Assembly: GCA_037179335.1 (NCBI GenBank) | Contig: JAKZHN010000029.1 | Span: 392,016 to 456,015, forward strand | Origin: Cyclaneusma minus | Taxonomy: Eukaryota > Ascomycota > Leotiomycetes > Marthamycetales > Marthamycetaceae | Direction of reading: 5' to 3' | Length of the DNA stretch: 64,000 bases | In this document: in pieces, positions 44,801 to 57,264 of the stretch | Layout: every line of letters starts with the position of its first letter | Numbering within the stretch: the first letter of the stretch is position 1 | Notes under the pieces: generated by a model | Seen by the model: only the letters and a program-made list of their open reading frames with translations | The model's database searches: none | Told to the model about the DNA's origin: nothing | Made by a program: the position numbers and the translations under genes

Positions 44801-47800
44801 CGATACAGATCAGGGTACGAGAGAACCGTGCGGAGCCGCAACGATGACAGGCTAAGAGGTCCGCAGAAGATCTGGGAAAAGCTGTGACGGAAAATATTCC
44901 AATTCCCGTAACCGAAGTCATCTTCTGGGCGTGAGAGCCTGGTGTCCAACCTGTCCGCTCTACGTCTCATTTGTCTGTCTCTCAACTCAACTCTCGGAGA
45001 ATTGGAGTTCAGTAGGATCTCAGATCCCTAAGGATCTGCTATGATACCCATGAAACTACAAGGCTATGAACTACATCGCCAGTCCAGGGAGCCACGTGGA
45101 TAATGGAAGCCCCGCTCAGTCGAGTAATCCATCGCAGCGGAAAAGCTAATCTCTCCTTTTCAAGCACTTCGGAAGCACTAATCCTTTGGATGGAAGACTT
45201 GATCGAATGTGCCCGGACATAGTCTAGTTTTTCCGTTCTTTTCCGATCCAGTAGCTCTCCCAGAGTCCCCCTTGAGCCCCGATCACCGTGGCGAGCTTCC
45301 TACTTCATTCTTGAGACAGCGCAGTTTCAGGCCTACTTCGTCCTTAACTTGCCACCTCCTTCAACAACTGCGTTCCGGGCGGTGAAGCGGAATTGCACCT
45401 CGTTGCGCGGATGAGTGTACGGTAGTTAGAAGCGGAGGTACTTCTGTTTTTGGACTTGCATATCTGTGCCCGTGGGGTGTTATAGCACGGACTGCTAAAG
45501 ACTTCAAAAGACGGGAGTGAGAGTTCGTGAATTTCAAATACCGCTACCGAAAGGAAGCCTACCTTAGTATGACAGTTTGATAGAAGTGGAGAGAAGGGGG
45601 ACTTAGCCGCTTCTGCACTTGGTATTTCTTATTGTTGAGCTACGGGCAACGTGGCAGTCCTGCCAGTTGTCGTGTCAGTCTCAGAGTCAGTCAGGACGTC
45701 CGTCGTGACAACTCCAGGATACCTTGGCTTTGTCTTTCGTCAAGTGACACGGCAGTGAGCATAGAGCACGAGTAAGAGAGGTGCATTGGACACAATGATG
45801 GTATCGTGTCTCCCTTGAAGAAGTGGCTGGAAGCCCCTGAACTTGCCGCATGGACTTGCCGGTATGTAACTTCTTGCCAGTGCAGACTGCAGAGCAAACC
45901 TGAACCAATAAAGACTTCGGCTGGGACGCCGATCCAGACTCGCTGGTGCGTCACGTTACGGACTACTTTCCTTTCCAAGCAGAGTATGCTTGAGAATGAA
46001 CGAACTTGTACTTGAACTTGGAGGTCGCATTCAATGCGGCGTTGAAGATTGTCACTGTACACGTAACCACTACCTTCTGGCGCTCGCTTACAGATATTTC
46101 CCCAAGAGGGTATTTTACATAAAATGATAACAACTATGGGGTGAAGCTGGGCTGTCAGAATAAGCTCATTAGCCTAATAGCCTTTCTGGCGGAGTCAAGA
46201 ACTTACCTAGGCTCGGGCCGCTTGACACGTGGATGGTAGGGTAGCAGAGGCTGGCTCGTGGTTTCATAGAGTTCCGACTAAGTGATCTCGATCGGCGTAA
46301 GTTCCCGGTCAGAAAAGGGTAGCATTGAGGTCAGGAACAGTACAGATGTGACGTTTCCAGTACCAGACTTGCCAAGTTATTATCCCCCTCATGAACTCTA
46401 TCAAGCCTGACTTACCTTAGTCTTCTTTGGCTATTGAAGACAGCACTTATGCCGCATGCGGGACAAGGGAGCCAAGTGACGAGCGGCGAAGGTCTGAAAA
46501 GATGGAAGTCATCAGTAATCTCTATTTCATCGCGCTATGCTGGAAGGCCTGTCGCAAAATACCCATTCTCAGCATACTCCTGGTCGACCTGATTCCGGGT
46601 TCGTGTTTCGGGTTTCCTCGACATATAGAAGAGTACGGAGAATTGCCTTCATTCATCGAGATGAATTCAAATACTGGGAGGTTGCAGACAATTTCCACAT
46701 GTCAAAATCGCTTCCCAGGATTTCCTGCACGACAGGGGAGCGCCCTGTCAGGGTCAATAGCGTAGGCTAAAGCATCTCCGTGAAGAGGTCTCCAAGATGG
46801 CTCTTGACAAATAGTATCTTGCTTTTGCAGCCGCAAGACGTCAGAAGGTTCGCCCCACGGAACAGCTATTATCAACGGCCTCATGTAGACTGAGCGCGGC
46901 TGTCCATGCCGTTTCAATTTCTCTCAAGCATCTTCCTTGAGAGTCAAGAATGGATAACCCGCAGGTTCTGCGTACATTTGTCCATAGAATTGAACGCTGT
47001 TGTGCATCCTAGATCTGCCTCGTCGTTCACCCGTCCTACACCCCTGTGTCGATCCCCCGCAATCGCCGCATGCTAATCGAAAGATCGACATCAATGGTAT
47101 CATATGTTCGCAATATTATTCCACACAGGTTTTTTCTACGCATACGCCAATCAAAAGGCTACTCGAGGTGCTCGATTGGATGAATATGTAGGTATAGAGG
47201 GAAAATAGGATAATAGAACCAAATTGATCTCACGAGTGCCAATAACTGCTCGGTCGACTTGTATGATGGTGAGCAGAGAAAGGAAGCCTGAACATGACTC
47301 TCGAAGTCTGTCAATCCTGACTTCCGCAACATTCATTGTTGTCATCTGCCGTAAACAAGTCTCTTCGTGGCGTAGTCGTAGACTGGGCAGCGAGATGCTG
47401 ACAGCTCCGTATTGAGTGCAGCTACCTCGTGGCCACAGGAACATGCGGGGTGCTCCTTGACCTACAAAGTAGGCTATTGGAAGGTCACAAGACCGCGCAA
47501 TGTTCCGTCAAAGCGGTAAGGTAGGCTGAGGTATGTCAGACACCCGCCAGACCACTCGCCTCCGTGCAGTCTTCTTGACAAGATACCTAGTCATCGAAAA
47601 CCCTTCCACAAGGTCGGCGCGGGAAAATACAGGTAGAGTCAACCAAACACTGCCTACTAGACATTCCCTAGAGAACGTCGTGTGCAACTCTCCACAAGCA
47701 AAAGAAAGGATGTTGCTGTTGCATGATTCCCGTAGTTTTGAGAATTTCATGTTTCCCTAGGTCGACGAGGAGTGACGGAGGCAGCAGACATAGTACTAGC

Positions 47801-47835
47801 AAAAAATAAAGAACACAGATAGACGCTGCAGAGTA
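41802..47835. other. Gene-poor stretch, left part
   Basis: No recognisable gene in 6 kb. The longest frames (43780-44280 minus, 166 codons; 44369-44782 plus, 137 codons) resemble no family. There are small AT-rich pockets (about 42540-42620 and 43440-43600), a G-quadruplex motif at 43931 and a short hairpin AGATCC-CTAA-GGATCT at 45022-45037. I see no transposase, reverse transcriptase, long terminal repeat or tandem array. Confidence 0.5.
43931..43956 (+). other. G-quadruplex motif
   Basis: Four runs of at least four G: GGGG-ACT-GGGG-ACT-GGGG-CA-GGGGGG, with loops of 3, 3 and 2 nt. This is a textbook intramolecular quadruplex pattern and is followed at once by a CCCCGGGGG palindrome. Confidence 0.85.
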
Positions 47836-48471
47836 GTGTCACTGTTCCCCCACATTCCGAAAGAACTGGTGGAACCAAAGATCAAGCGGGAGGAAGTCCG
47901 TCAAGACATCGTCGCCATAGGCGCTGGTTGTGTAAACACCATTAAGATGATCTCGACAAGACCCGCGTCAGACTTCAAGCTCTTCACGCAGTGGAAACCG
48001 TACGACACTTCATCCGACGCAACGCCAGCTCGGCCGCCCATATCGTCTTCAGCGCCGACTGCATTAGACCAGAGATAGTTGAATGAAGCCATCATAGACT
48101 TCTGGGCCTTCCTCGAATGCAGTATCGATGTGGAAAGGAAATCCAGGCCACTCGCCCTACTGAGAAGTTCCTTCCGACATCACACCCTCAAAAGACAGCG
48201 GCTTTGTGTTCATAAAGAGAAAGTCGAGGCGTTGAGAGACGTCGTCTGGTTGAGACTGCCATTTCTCGAGTTCACCAACATGGCCCATCTGCCAGCTGAC
48301 CCGACATGCCTCAGTAGCCCACTTCGATGGTCCGCTGAAGCATGGCCGATGATGCGGCATGGCAGAAAAGCAGCTGGCTTCATGTATGGCGTCTTCTTTG
48401 TCTCTCGTACATGGTACCTGAACCACAAGGCAATGTGGGGTAATAAGGACAAGGTGGAGATGCTATAGCCT
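47836..48471 (+). pseudogene. Possible decayed coding frame with one in-frame stop
   Basis: A frame of about 210 codons is interrupted by a single TAG at 48076-48078; the halves are 47836-48078 and 48079-48468 in the same frame. The predicted protein has reasonable composition (for example DIVAIGAGCVNTIKMIS, AAGFMYGVFFVSRTWYL) but I recognise no family. It could be chance, a pseudogene or two unspliced exons. It stands out because most of this region has stops every few dozen codons. Confidence 0.25.
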
Positions 48472-51400
48472 ATCGCCGACGGGTTGGATATCTCGCAGGC
48501 TCGCAGCGTGACATGCAGGGCTCGTCAATCTGTATGAGCGGGTAAGCGACAGCATGCATGCAGATTGTTCTCATCAACCCCCAAAGTCCTGACTCGCAAA
48601 TGCATCATCCGCTGTGTGGCAGCAACGCGGGTTCGGGGGGCGATGGAGTATGGACGATCCTCGACACCAGAGAGTTGGCGACGAGGTGATGATGCAGGGG
48701 TGTCCTCCTTGGGCGCTCCTGACCTCGAAAGCTGTGTGTGTGAGGCCGGCCGTTCCTGTGTGATCATCTGCAGTGGAGGAGTATTCTCCGACAGGGCAAA
48801 CCGTCCGACGATCATGTTGGAGAAGGCCGTGGTCTTGATGCTCATGCATTAAAGCTGCAAGCCTCTTCTGCACCAGATGCTGATGCATTGCCTTATCACA
48901 AACGTCGAGGAGCAGTCGAGGAGCAGTGTCGGACGATGGAGTAGTAAAAGACATCTAGATTGATTAGCAGTGGTGAGAGGCGCGCCTGATGGCCATGGCC
49001 AGAGCAAACAGCCCTGAGCTCCGCTATGCGAGAGATTTCGTGGAGTCGTGCGTGGAGAAAGAGGATGTCGCCACTCAGACATGATCGTAGTGTGATCTGT
49101 GTGGAGTTGCGCGCCATATCTTGGCGCATTGCAATCAATGCCATAACAAACGTGCATGGTTGAGGCAACAATAATGAGTCCCGGAATCGAAGATCGCTAA
49201 GGATATTGAGTGTAAAATAGCAAGACGTTGTATCGGTTGTCCGGGAGAAAAAAGAAGGCATAGCAGGAACAGTATTGAAAGAGGTTGGGGAAAGCAAGCC
49301 GCCGGCCTATGTTGCAAGCAGGAAAATCGCTTTCTGGAAAGATAGAAGAGGATCATGGAACAGCCAGGGGGTCCAATCCTTCGGCAGTGTGCCAATAACA
49401 ATGCCTGTTCCGGCACTGCCGTGACGGGATATCCCATACTTACTCCTGCGAAGACGGATAGCGAACCCTGTGAACAAGAAGCTCTAAAAATTGGCTCAAT
49501 CTGATTATCTGGATTGCCGTCACACTGCTACTATATACAGGTAGTAGTCCGTAGATTTATGTTACACCACGTGGCGGTGGTATACGAGCTCTCTAAAAGA
49601 ACTTATATCCCTGTGACCCTCAGATTCTTGGAGTAACGCAATGAAGGCTTTCCACTTTGTGACTTTTCCATAATGGCGACTCTCTCTGGTTCAAGCGAAT
49701 ACGTGTATGTAGATTCAACCACTATTCGACTTATATAATATGCATTTGTTATAGCAAAGTATACACTTTACATAATTTGCCATTTTATCTTACACGGAAC
49801 GTTGCACTGCCCGGCACTAGCTCTTGGAAAGGGTACGCGTCAAACAACACTAAGGAATGATCTTCCCGAGCCAAGCTCAGATCGCCCTGATCTTTCGGCC
49901 GTAGTCTATCCACCTATTATTTGGAATTATGAATACCGGTTTCGTCTTCTTCGTCTCCTTCGTCTCTTCTCGCTGCTGTCTTTTGCGCATGGGGCAGATA
50001 ACGTAGAAACAGTAGTGGCTGGAGAGCGAGAGAACGTCTCCACTCATCGAATGCTTGATTGCAGTAGTCTGGCCCTATTTCAAGAACAACATGGATTTTC
50101 TGGCGTCTAGTACTTGTAACTAAGAAGTAGCTAGCGAGGCTCACTAGGACCCCGGATTTGAAGACCAACACCACAACATGATCAACAAGGAACATTATCA
50201 AATGATAAAACGCCCGCACACAGACCTTTCGGCGAAGCTTCTTAATCTTCTCCAGTCCACAGGAATCACTCTTAGTCTCTTCAACTCAAAAATCTTTCGC
50301 CGTAACGCCATTATCCATACACATGTACCTCACCTGTCGCCCAAGTGGCATTCCATCGTACAACGCCGAGTCGGATTTTGTCGAAACCAACCGCTAGCCC
50401 CCCCAGTTCCTGGACGTGCACTGAGTTTGGAAACAAACAAGATCCACCCGTTTCAGACGTAACAACATAGCTCCAGAAAATAGCGCCACATACCCCGTGC
50501 GCTGACAAAATACTGCATTAGGCTCCACGTGGCCCGTGGGCAGCAGCCTCGTGGGGACTGGGGAGCTTCAGGGTCCTCAGCGCAGATGAAATGGCTGTGG
50601 AAGTTTGGAAGCTTACGTGCTGGCAGGCGTCGAAACGATTGGAGAGCTTCGAGCTTAGTCTCACAATGTCTCATTAAAGAAGTCTGCCCAGTTATCTCTT
50701 TGCATTGTGTAATGTAGCATTGCCGTTTGATGGAAGCCTCGAGCTGGAGGCTGTATCAACCTGTGCTTTAACCACTTATATACTTCACTACAGACTGCTT
50801 TCAGCAATACAAGCTCCAATTGCTTCCAATGATAGAAACCGTTTCTAGCCGCTTAAAACATATCTACTATCTAATGACATTAATAAGGCGTAGCTGTGAG
50901 CATCAACCTTTGGGATCATCAAGGTGCTGCAACGAATATGGCAGGGTGGTGCATAAAGTGTCGTCCTCTTTTGGCGCTTGGCTGTCTATGCGTAGGACGG
51001 CGCTAAAACTTTTGAAAGGCACATAGCAAGCGCCATATTCTAGTTACGCGAAACTATCCACTTCAGCCTACACCACAGCATTGTGAATTGTCACATAATC
51101 GAGCCTGTCGCTTGCTTTCCAGTTATCTCGGTACTGGCTGAAGTGTGATCCCATGTATTATTGCTCCACTGTCAAGTCTGCCCTACGGCCAAGATGACAA
51201 CAAATTGCAAATATGCTCCCTTCACTAAGTCCCACAGCTGCTCACGCTGATTAGTAGTAAGACTGCACTTGTGGATGATATTTGTATAGAGGCAGGGCCT
51301 GGATCAACAAACGCTTAGAAATCCAGGCAAGGTGAGCGATAGGAAAAGGACATCCAGTGTCGAGACGGAGATTTTCCGCTAGTATATTGTGGGACGTGAA

Positions 51401-52619
51401 GTCGCTGGCGCCGGTACTTGAAGTATCACGGCGAAGTCGCAAGCCAGAGCACCGGCGACAGATCGCCGATGAGCCGCTGTCGGGCCAAGCCTCGAAGATA
51501 AATCATACATTATTGATGTAAAAATGGATATTTGGCGATGGCTTTGATGTTCAGAAGATCGACTAACGCACACGGAATTTGGGCAAGGCTTGTGTGGCCC
51601 ACCTACATGTACCAAGGATGGTGGACGAGTTCGAGAGAATTCTTCCCCACGTCTTGCGTTGTGTGGGAGAGTCTCCGCGCCGGCTAATATCCCCGGGCAT
51701 CGTCTGCCACAAGATGTAAGTGTTTCGATGCTGTTTCATGATGCTGGCTATGAGGATGCAAAAGAAGCCGCTTCGTCATGGTGCGCATTCTGAAGCACGA
51801 GGGCGAGATTCACCATCTCGTGCAAACTCCTGGTTTGTCTGATGCGGAGCTTCGCGCATTGCCGTCGCGATAAGCCTGAATAGGCATGTGAAGTGAATGG
51901 AAGAGAAGCCACGGATGAACCGGCCAGCTTGACTACATGTAGACAAGTCCATCCGATAGCAGATCGGGGTCTTGGGCAAGAGTCTTGGCGCTTCTCACGA
52001 GAATAGCGATGGCTTGAAACGAGCTTCGAGCCTCCAGATGTGTCGACAGTAGTGTCATGAATGGCAGCATGTCAGGCCAGGGACGGGTCAATCCCGTCGG
52101 ATACGATGCGGACCTGGTCAACAAGAGAGGACCGAGCGGACTTCGCGGAGAGCGAGCGGCCACATCACGGACTGTGGAGAGACGGAAGATTTAGCTGGGG
52201 GTCGCTTAGGTGAGAGGTTCCTGGAGAGGGCCGACGGAGATAATAAACAACAGTACTACTGCAGGCAGTTTATAATTATAGGAGAGAAAAGGCTGGGAAA
52301 GCCTGGGATAGGAGACTGAGAGGGTGGAATTTCGTAGGAAGAGACTGAAAGAGTAGGTAGGTTTGAAGTTGATACTTGTGAGTTTTCCATATGTCAGCAC
52401 GGTGGTAGCACACAGCCAGGCAGCAATTTCAGGCATTCATATATATCTTATGGCGAGCACGCTACCGGGCAGCTACTACAACACAATTGAATCAACACAA
52501 TCAGTTTCACGTCCATCTGGTCTCGCACAAAAGAGAGCGGGCAGCCAAATTGGCGAGCGGAAGACTGGAAAAAGTGCGAACACAGGCTGACCGCATATCT
52601 GCGCCTGCGAACGTATCGG
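48472..52619. other. Gene-poor stretch, middle part
   Basis: No recognisable gene. An AT-rich pocket lies at about 49640-49800, and the motif TCGAGGAGCAG is doubled in tandem at about 48904-48925. All frames are short and overlapping. Confidence 0.5.
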
Positions 52620-52832
52620 GTGGCGCAGAATGCAGGGACGACGAGACTGCTGGTGACCGAGGACATTTTGCCTCTTTTGCAACGATCGCCGACGTCGAAA
52701 CAGCCCTTCGCCCACACTACTCCCTCGCCCGTCCTCCACAACGCCATCCAGTTTAGAGAACGCTTGCCATCCGAACCCTACCGCACTTGTACTCACCGTG
52801 CCCCTGGCCCCCTACCTAGCAAGATTCACATC

Positions 52833-53347
52833 ATGTCGCTCAGGGGTTTTGCCCTGGCCCGCCGGGAGCTGCCTCCCCCACTACTATCCGCCGCCGCTGG
52901 ACATAGAGACCTTGACGCCAGTCCCTGCCACAGCCTGCCCCACAGAACCAGATCGCCGCTGAGGAGCGCCGGTCGACGATCTCGCCTTGGTTGTTCGAGC
53001 CGGCCGAGTCGGCACCTAGAGCGACTGGCCCTTCCCTTCTCTCAACCAACCTCGAGACTGAGAATAACAAGTCCTTGCAGGGACTTGACAAGTCCACAAC
53101 GGAGCCAAGGGACTTTAATGTCTCGCCAACAGCTTTGCCTGTCTTGCCGGAAATATCCGGCGACTATGTCACGATACGTGGCTGGGACCTGTATAAGCTC
53201 CCACTCGTCGAAGGAGCTGTACCCTATGCTTCTGCTCCAGCGAGTCCGATCTTCTCGACGACGAAGCAGACACGGCAGCAGACACGTGGAAGAGTTGCAG
53301 GTATGCCGGCCGCAAATCCGTGCACAATGCATAGTAAGCCATGTTAA
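52833..53347 (+). pseudogene. Possible frameshifted coding remnant
   Basis: Protein-like sequence steps through three frames in order. Frame A from the ATG at 52833 reads MSLRGFALARRELPPP, frame B (+1) reads HYYPPPLDIETLTPVPATA at about 52879-52935, and frame C (+2) reads EERRSTISPWLFEPAESAPR and onward to a stop at 53347. The first switch falls at a CCCCC run. Either two indels have broken a gene, or the assembly has homopolymer errors, or this is coincidence. I do not recognise the family. Confidence 0.3.
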
Positions 53348-55865
53348 CGTCCAGGAATGACCGAATCGAGCTTCCCTCCAATTCGGCCCAGATCCTTGTG
53401 CGTCAGCAGCTGGCTCTCGTCGCGGCTCCAAGGCCAGTAGTCGCCGCCGTGTTAAGAGACGAGGTGAAAGTACTATTAGGGGCCTTCAACACGGAGATTC
53501 GAAGAGCTCTCTTCCTTGGCCCACGCCTTTGTTTTCAAGCCCCACGCTGGCTCTCGGCCGTATGATTGAAAGCTATGTGCCTCTGGGAATTGAAGAGCGA
53601 AAATCATGATCTCCAACTTGGAGTGCTAGCCACATCGACGCGGGGGCTGACGGTCACTAATACATAGGACGATCGCCCTCAGCCAGTTTTGTACCCTAAC
53701 AAGTCAACTTTCGCCTGAGGCTAAGCATGCCTCTCTTGGGCAGCAGTCCCCCCACGACGACGTACCCTCATGTTGCAGACAGTTCGAAGTCTTTCTCGCC
53801 ATTCAATGCCAAGTCACGATTTCGGAGGCATCCGAGAGCGGTGGTGCCTGCACCAAAGCGGAATAGTCGAGATAGCGCTCCAAGTGGGTCCTTTATGGCT
53901 GTGCAAAATGTGCATACAAGGAACAGCCTTTTCTTCTTTCGAGCATCTCCCGCAAACACTGGAGTCAATCTGCGAGTCGGCCTGTTCCTTGAAGCGGAAG
54001 ACGGGCCCAGTTTGGCAGATGGCAGGTGGCAGCTGGCACATCAAAGGAGCCCGAATACATGTAGTCCTATATGTATGTAGGTATGTACTACTTCGTCACT
54101 CTGCGAAAATGCTACTCTAGTCCCTACAAGCTCACCGTGAAAAGCATGCCCAAGGCGGCTGCTCCCGTGCCTGGTGCTACAAGCGGCATCTAGTGGGTAT
54201 AGTCGGGCATTCTTTGGCATAATAGGCCATAAATGGGCTGCCTATTTATTGCGAGGGCCCTGCGCGGCTGTCGTCTCTCTTTCCCCTGGCCCTGCAGCCC
54301 TGGCCTTCCGCCGTCGCCAAGGAACATGAAGTGCAACGGTCGTCCGGGGTGGCGTGCCGCATCCTGCCACAGACGATACACACGCTGGACGGGCTAGTAG
54401 GCCACTCATCGCCTTTGTATACATGTATGCTCTTCCGGTCAGCAGCGATATACTGCCTCCTCCGGCATAGTCGCAGGGGCATTGAAGGGCAGAGAGGCAG
54501 TCGGAGCGTGCAGGCGGCCGCCTGGGGACTGGGCCTGCTCGCTGTGCTGCACGAGGCCCTGAGGAGGCCTCTTCAACAGAGGCCTTCGAGCGCGCACCAA
54601 GCATGGAAATCACGCATATAGGGAGTGGAATATAGCACAATCTTCCCGACTAGCCCTGCCCCTACCGAGGGCCGAGCAGGCCTGCATGGCTCGCTAATGT
54701 CTGGGAAGCTGTAGTATCAGCCGGGGTCGTTCTCTGCGCCTGTCGCTTGCTGTGCCATCCCTGCCCGCTGCCCAGTCGAGTGCCCACATTATTGCCCCAG
54801 TATGTGCCCCTCGACGTTGCTGCAGTGGGTTGTCTGCAAGTCTGCAGGTGGGCTCCATCCCCGTCCGCGCTCCTGTACGTCAGGCGGCGCCTGCCACACT
54901 CTCTCCTCGTCAATCTGGCTGCTCCAACATCGCAAGCATGGTGCTGACGCTTCTGCGTGGTCCCTGGTCCTGGCCTTCGTGACGACGGCTAATTTCCATC
55001 AGACTATGAACAGAAGCAGCAGAGCGCCAATGGCCATTATCAGTGACAATTGACTGTCAGTCAGTAGTCATTCTCTTGAGCAATTGCCAATCCCTTACCA
55101 CGCACGCTTCTAGAAACGGACCCAGTCCCAGCCAAAGCATCTGGTGCTCCGTGCTGCCTGCACTACCCATATCCGTACATAATACTTTGCTCGACCTCTC
55201 CCACTCCCATGCTTATATACCGTACCACATCCTCCCTCTTCCAATTGACGAAGCTGCATCCCGTGTCTCTGGGAAACATCGCCGCAAAACACTTGCTACA
55301 CCACAGCCCCGGCTCCACTACTCTCTCTTTACTTGGAAACAAAAGACAAGCGACTGCCCTGCTCATCGGCATCGACATACACCAAGCACGACAGGATAGC
55401 TTCGAACGTGGGAAGTGAAAAAATTTGCCGTTTCTACGATCTGGAAAGCCATTGAGCATCATTGCGAACGAGAAACCACTCTATTCAAGAAGGCCAACCA
55501 ACCCTTGGTCAGAACAACCTGCGGATTAGCAACATCGTCCTAGACCCGAGCAGAGGATAATAATTCGACAACATCAGCCGCCTGGCTCTCGCCTCTTGGT
55601 GATATCACTGTCGTCGTGACTATCTGATCTCAACCCTCTATCGCTATCCCAACCCCGTCGCTCTTCCAACACCCGCGCGATATTGTTCGAATAGCAGAAC
55701 GTCAACCAACGGCCGGCTCACTGCCTGAAGGAGACTCCATAATTGCCATTGTTCCATGAGCCGGCGAAGTCATAATTCCTACTAGACCATTCCCAACGTG
55801 GCTCAGTGACCTCGAATTTCCAACCCCACTCGACACTCATCAAGACCTCACCCAACACTTTCATC
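53348..55865. other. Gene-poor stretch, right part, and leader of the C2H2 gene
   Basis: No recognisable gene. The last kilobase (about 55050-55865) is C/T-rich on the plus strand and probably holds promoter and a long 5' leader of the zinc-finger gene; several ATG-led short frames there could be uORFs. Confidence 0.4.
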
Positions 55866-57264
55866 ATGGAGCTTATGGAGTTGGTAGAGAACGAGCCCAC
55901 TTCTCGCCCCTTTCAATGCGATTGGGAGACTTGTACAAAGGTACGCTTGTGGTCTTTTCCAAATAGCTTTCCTACCAGTGTGCTTACCCATCATTCCAGA
56001 GTTTCAATAGAAAGTCTGACCTACAAAGGCACTACCGCATCCACACAAACGAGAGACCCTATTCTTGTGCAACTCCAGGATGTGGCAAGAGCTTCATTCA
56101 AAGAAGTGCCTTGACCGTGCACATTCGGACACACACCGGCGAGAAACCTCACCAATGTCAGCATATTGGCTGTGGCAAGCGCTTCTCTGATGTATGGAAT
56201 CCCCCACTTGTCGAAATTCGCTCCGGTACTGACCTTCTGCAGTCCTCAAGCTTGGCTCGCCATCGCCGAATACATACTGGTAAGCGGCCATATAAGTGCG
56301 CTCACGAAGGCTGTCTGAAGAGGTAAGCGTAGCCATCCATCTGCGTATCAGGAGCACTTATTGACAGCATGTCTTTAGCTTTTGTCGTAAAACCACTATG
56401 GTAAAGCACCAACGTCGATCACACCAACGCGGTGTCCATTATTCGGAGCTTGAAGACGGAGAAACCTCAGACTCGGACAGCGTCGGATCTCCTTTCACCC
56501 CACAGCATTCTGGTCCCGCCCAATGGTCTCAGCCAGTTCATAGCCTGCCCGACCCGCGGACACATAGCATGCATCGAGCACACTCGTTCAACGAATTTGG
56601 GCAGCACAACCTCGCTGGATATACATCTTCCCAGGACTACATTCCACGACATATGGCCGGCAGCGGTCATGGCTATCCCCACATTGAGGCTGGCCATGGT
56701 GACCGACATTCTGCCTCCGGCGTTTCGGGTCAGCCATACTACGTTCCAGAGCAGAACCACCCCGGCGTGGCGACGATGCACACGTCTGTGCAGAACTACC
56801 GTCCTGCGCAACAAGTACCGCGAACTTCCGTTCCGGATCTTGGCTATCATGGACAAGCCCTGACACATTCAGTGCAAAGCAGTCCCGTAAGCGTCTCGTC
56901 CGCCGTGGTCCGCACTCCGCCCCCACAAGAGCTTTACTACGCGCAAGGTCCCCATCAGCCTACCGCATATCACACTCAGCACAGTGAGCCTCCCATGGTA
57001 CAATACCAGCATGCATTGCCAGTCATGACGCAAGCTCCTTCTCAGAATACTGTCGCACAAGCACCTGTGAGCTCTCAAGGTGGTGGAAACTATGCTTCTC
57101 CGGCAGAAGGACACTGGTATAGCCACACCAGCTATCAGCCTCCAGTCGAAGTTTCAAATCCGGTGCCCGCGTATAGTAGCGCATACGACCCGTGGCAAAT
57201 CAAGATCGACGCATATGATGATCCAACCATGCAGATGCCGAGTGCCAGAATCGAATCGTTGTGA
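55866..57264 (+). CDS. C2H2 zinc-finger transcription factor, four fingers
   Basis: Exons 55866-55940, 56000-56191, 56243-56322 and 56379-57264 give 410 aa. Four TFIIIA-type fingers occupy residues 18-131. Finger 1 is CDWETC...HYRIH (C18, C23, H36, H40), finger 2 CATPGC...HIRTH, finger 3 CQHIGC...HRRIH and finger 4 CAHEGC...HQRRSH, joined by TNERPYS, TGEKPHQ and TGKRPYK linkers. The rest is a low-complexity, H/Q/S/P-rich probable activation region. Every finger except the second is split by an intron: intron 1 in finger 1, intron 2 in finger 3, intron 3 in finger 4. The finger block is strongly conserved in filamentous ascomycetes, but I cannot name the gene. Targets cannot be read from sequence. 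It stands isolated between the gene-poor region and the AT-rich block. Confidence 0.92.
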
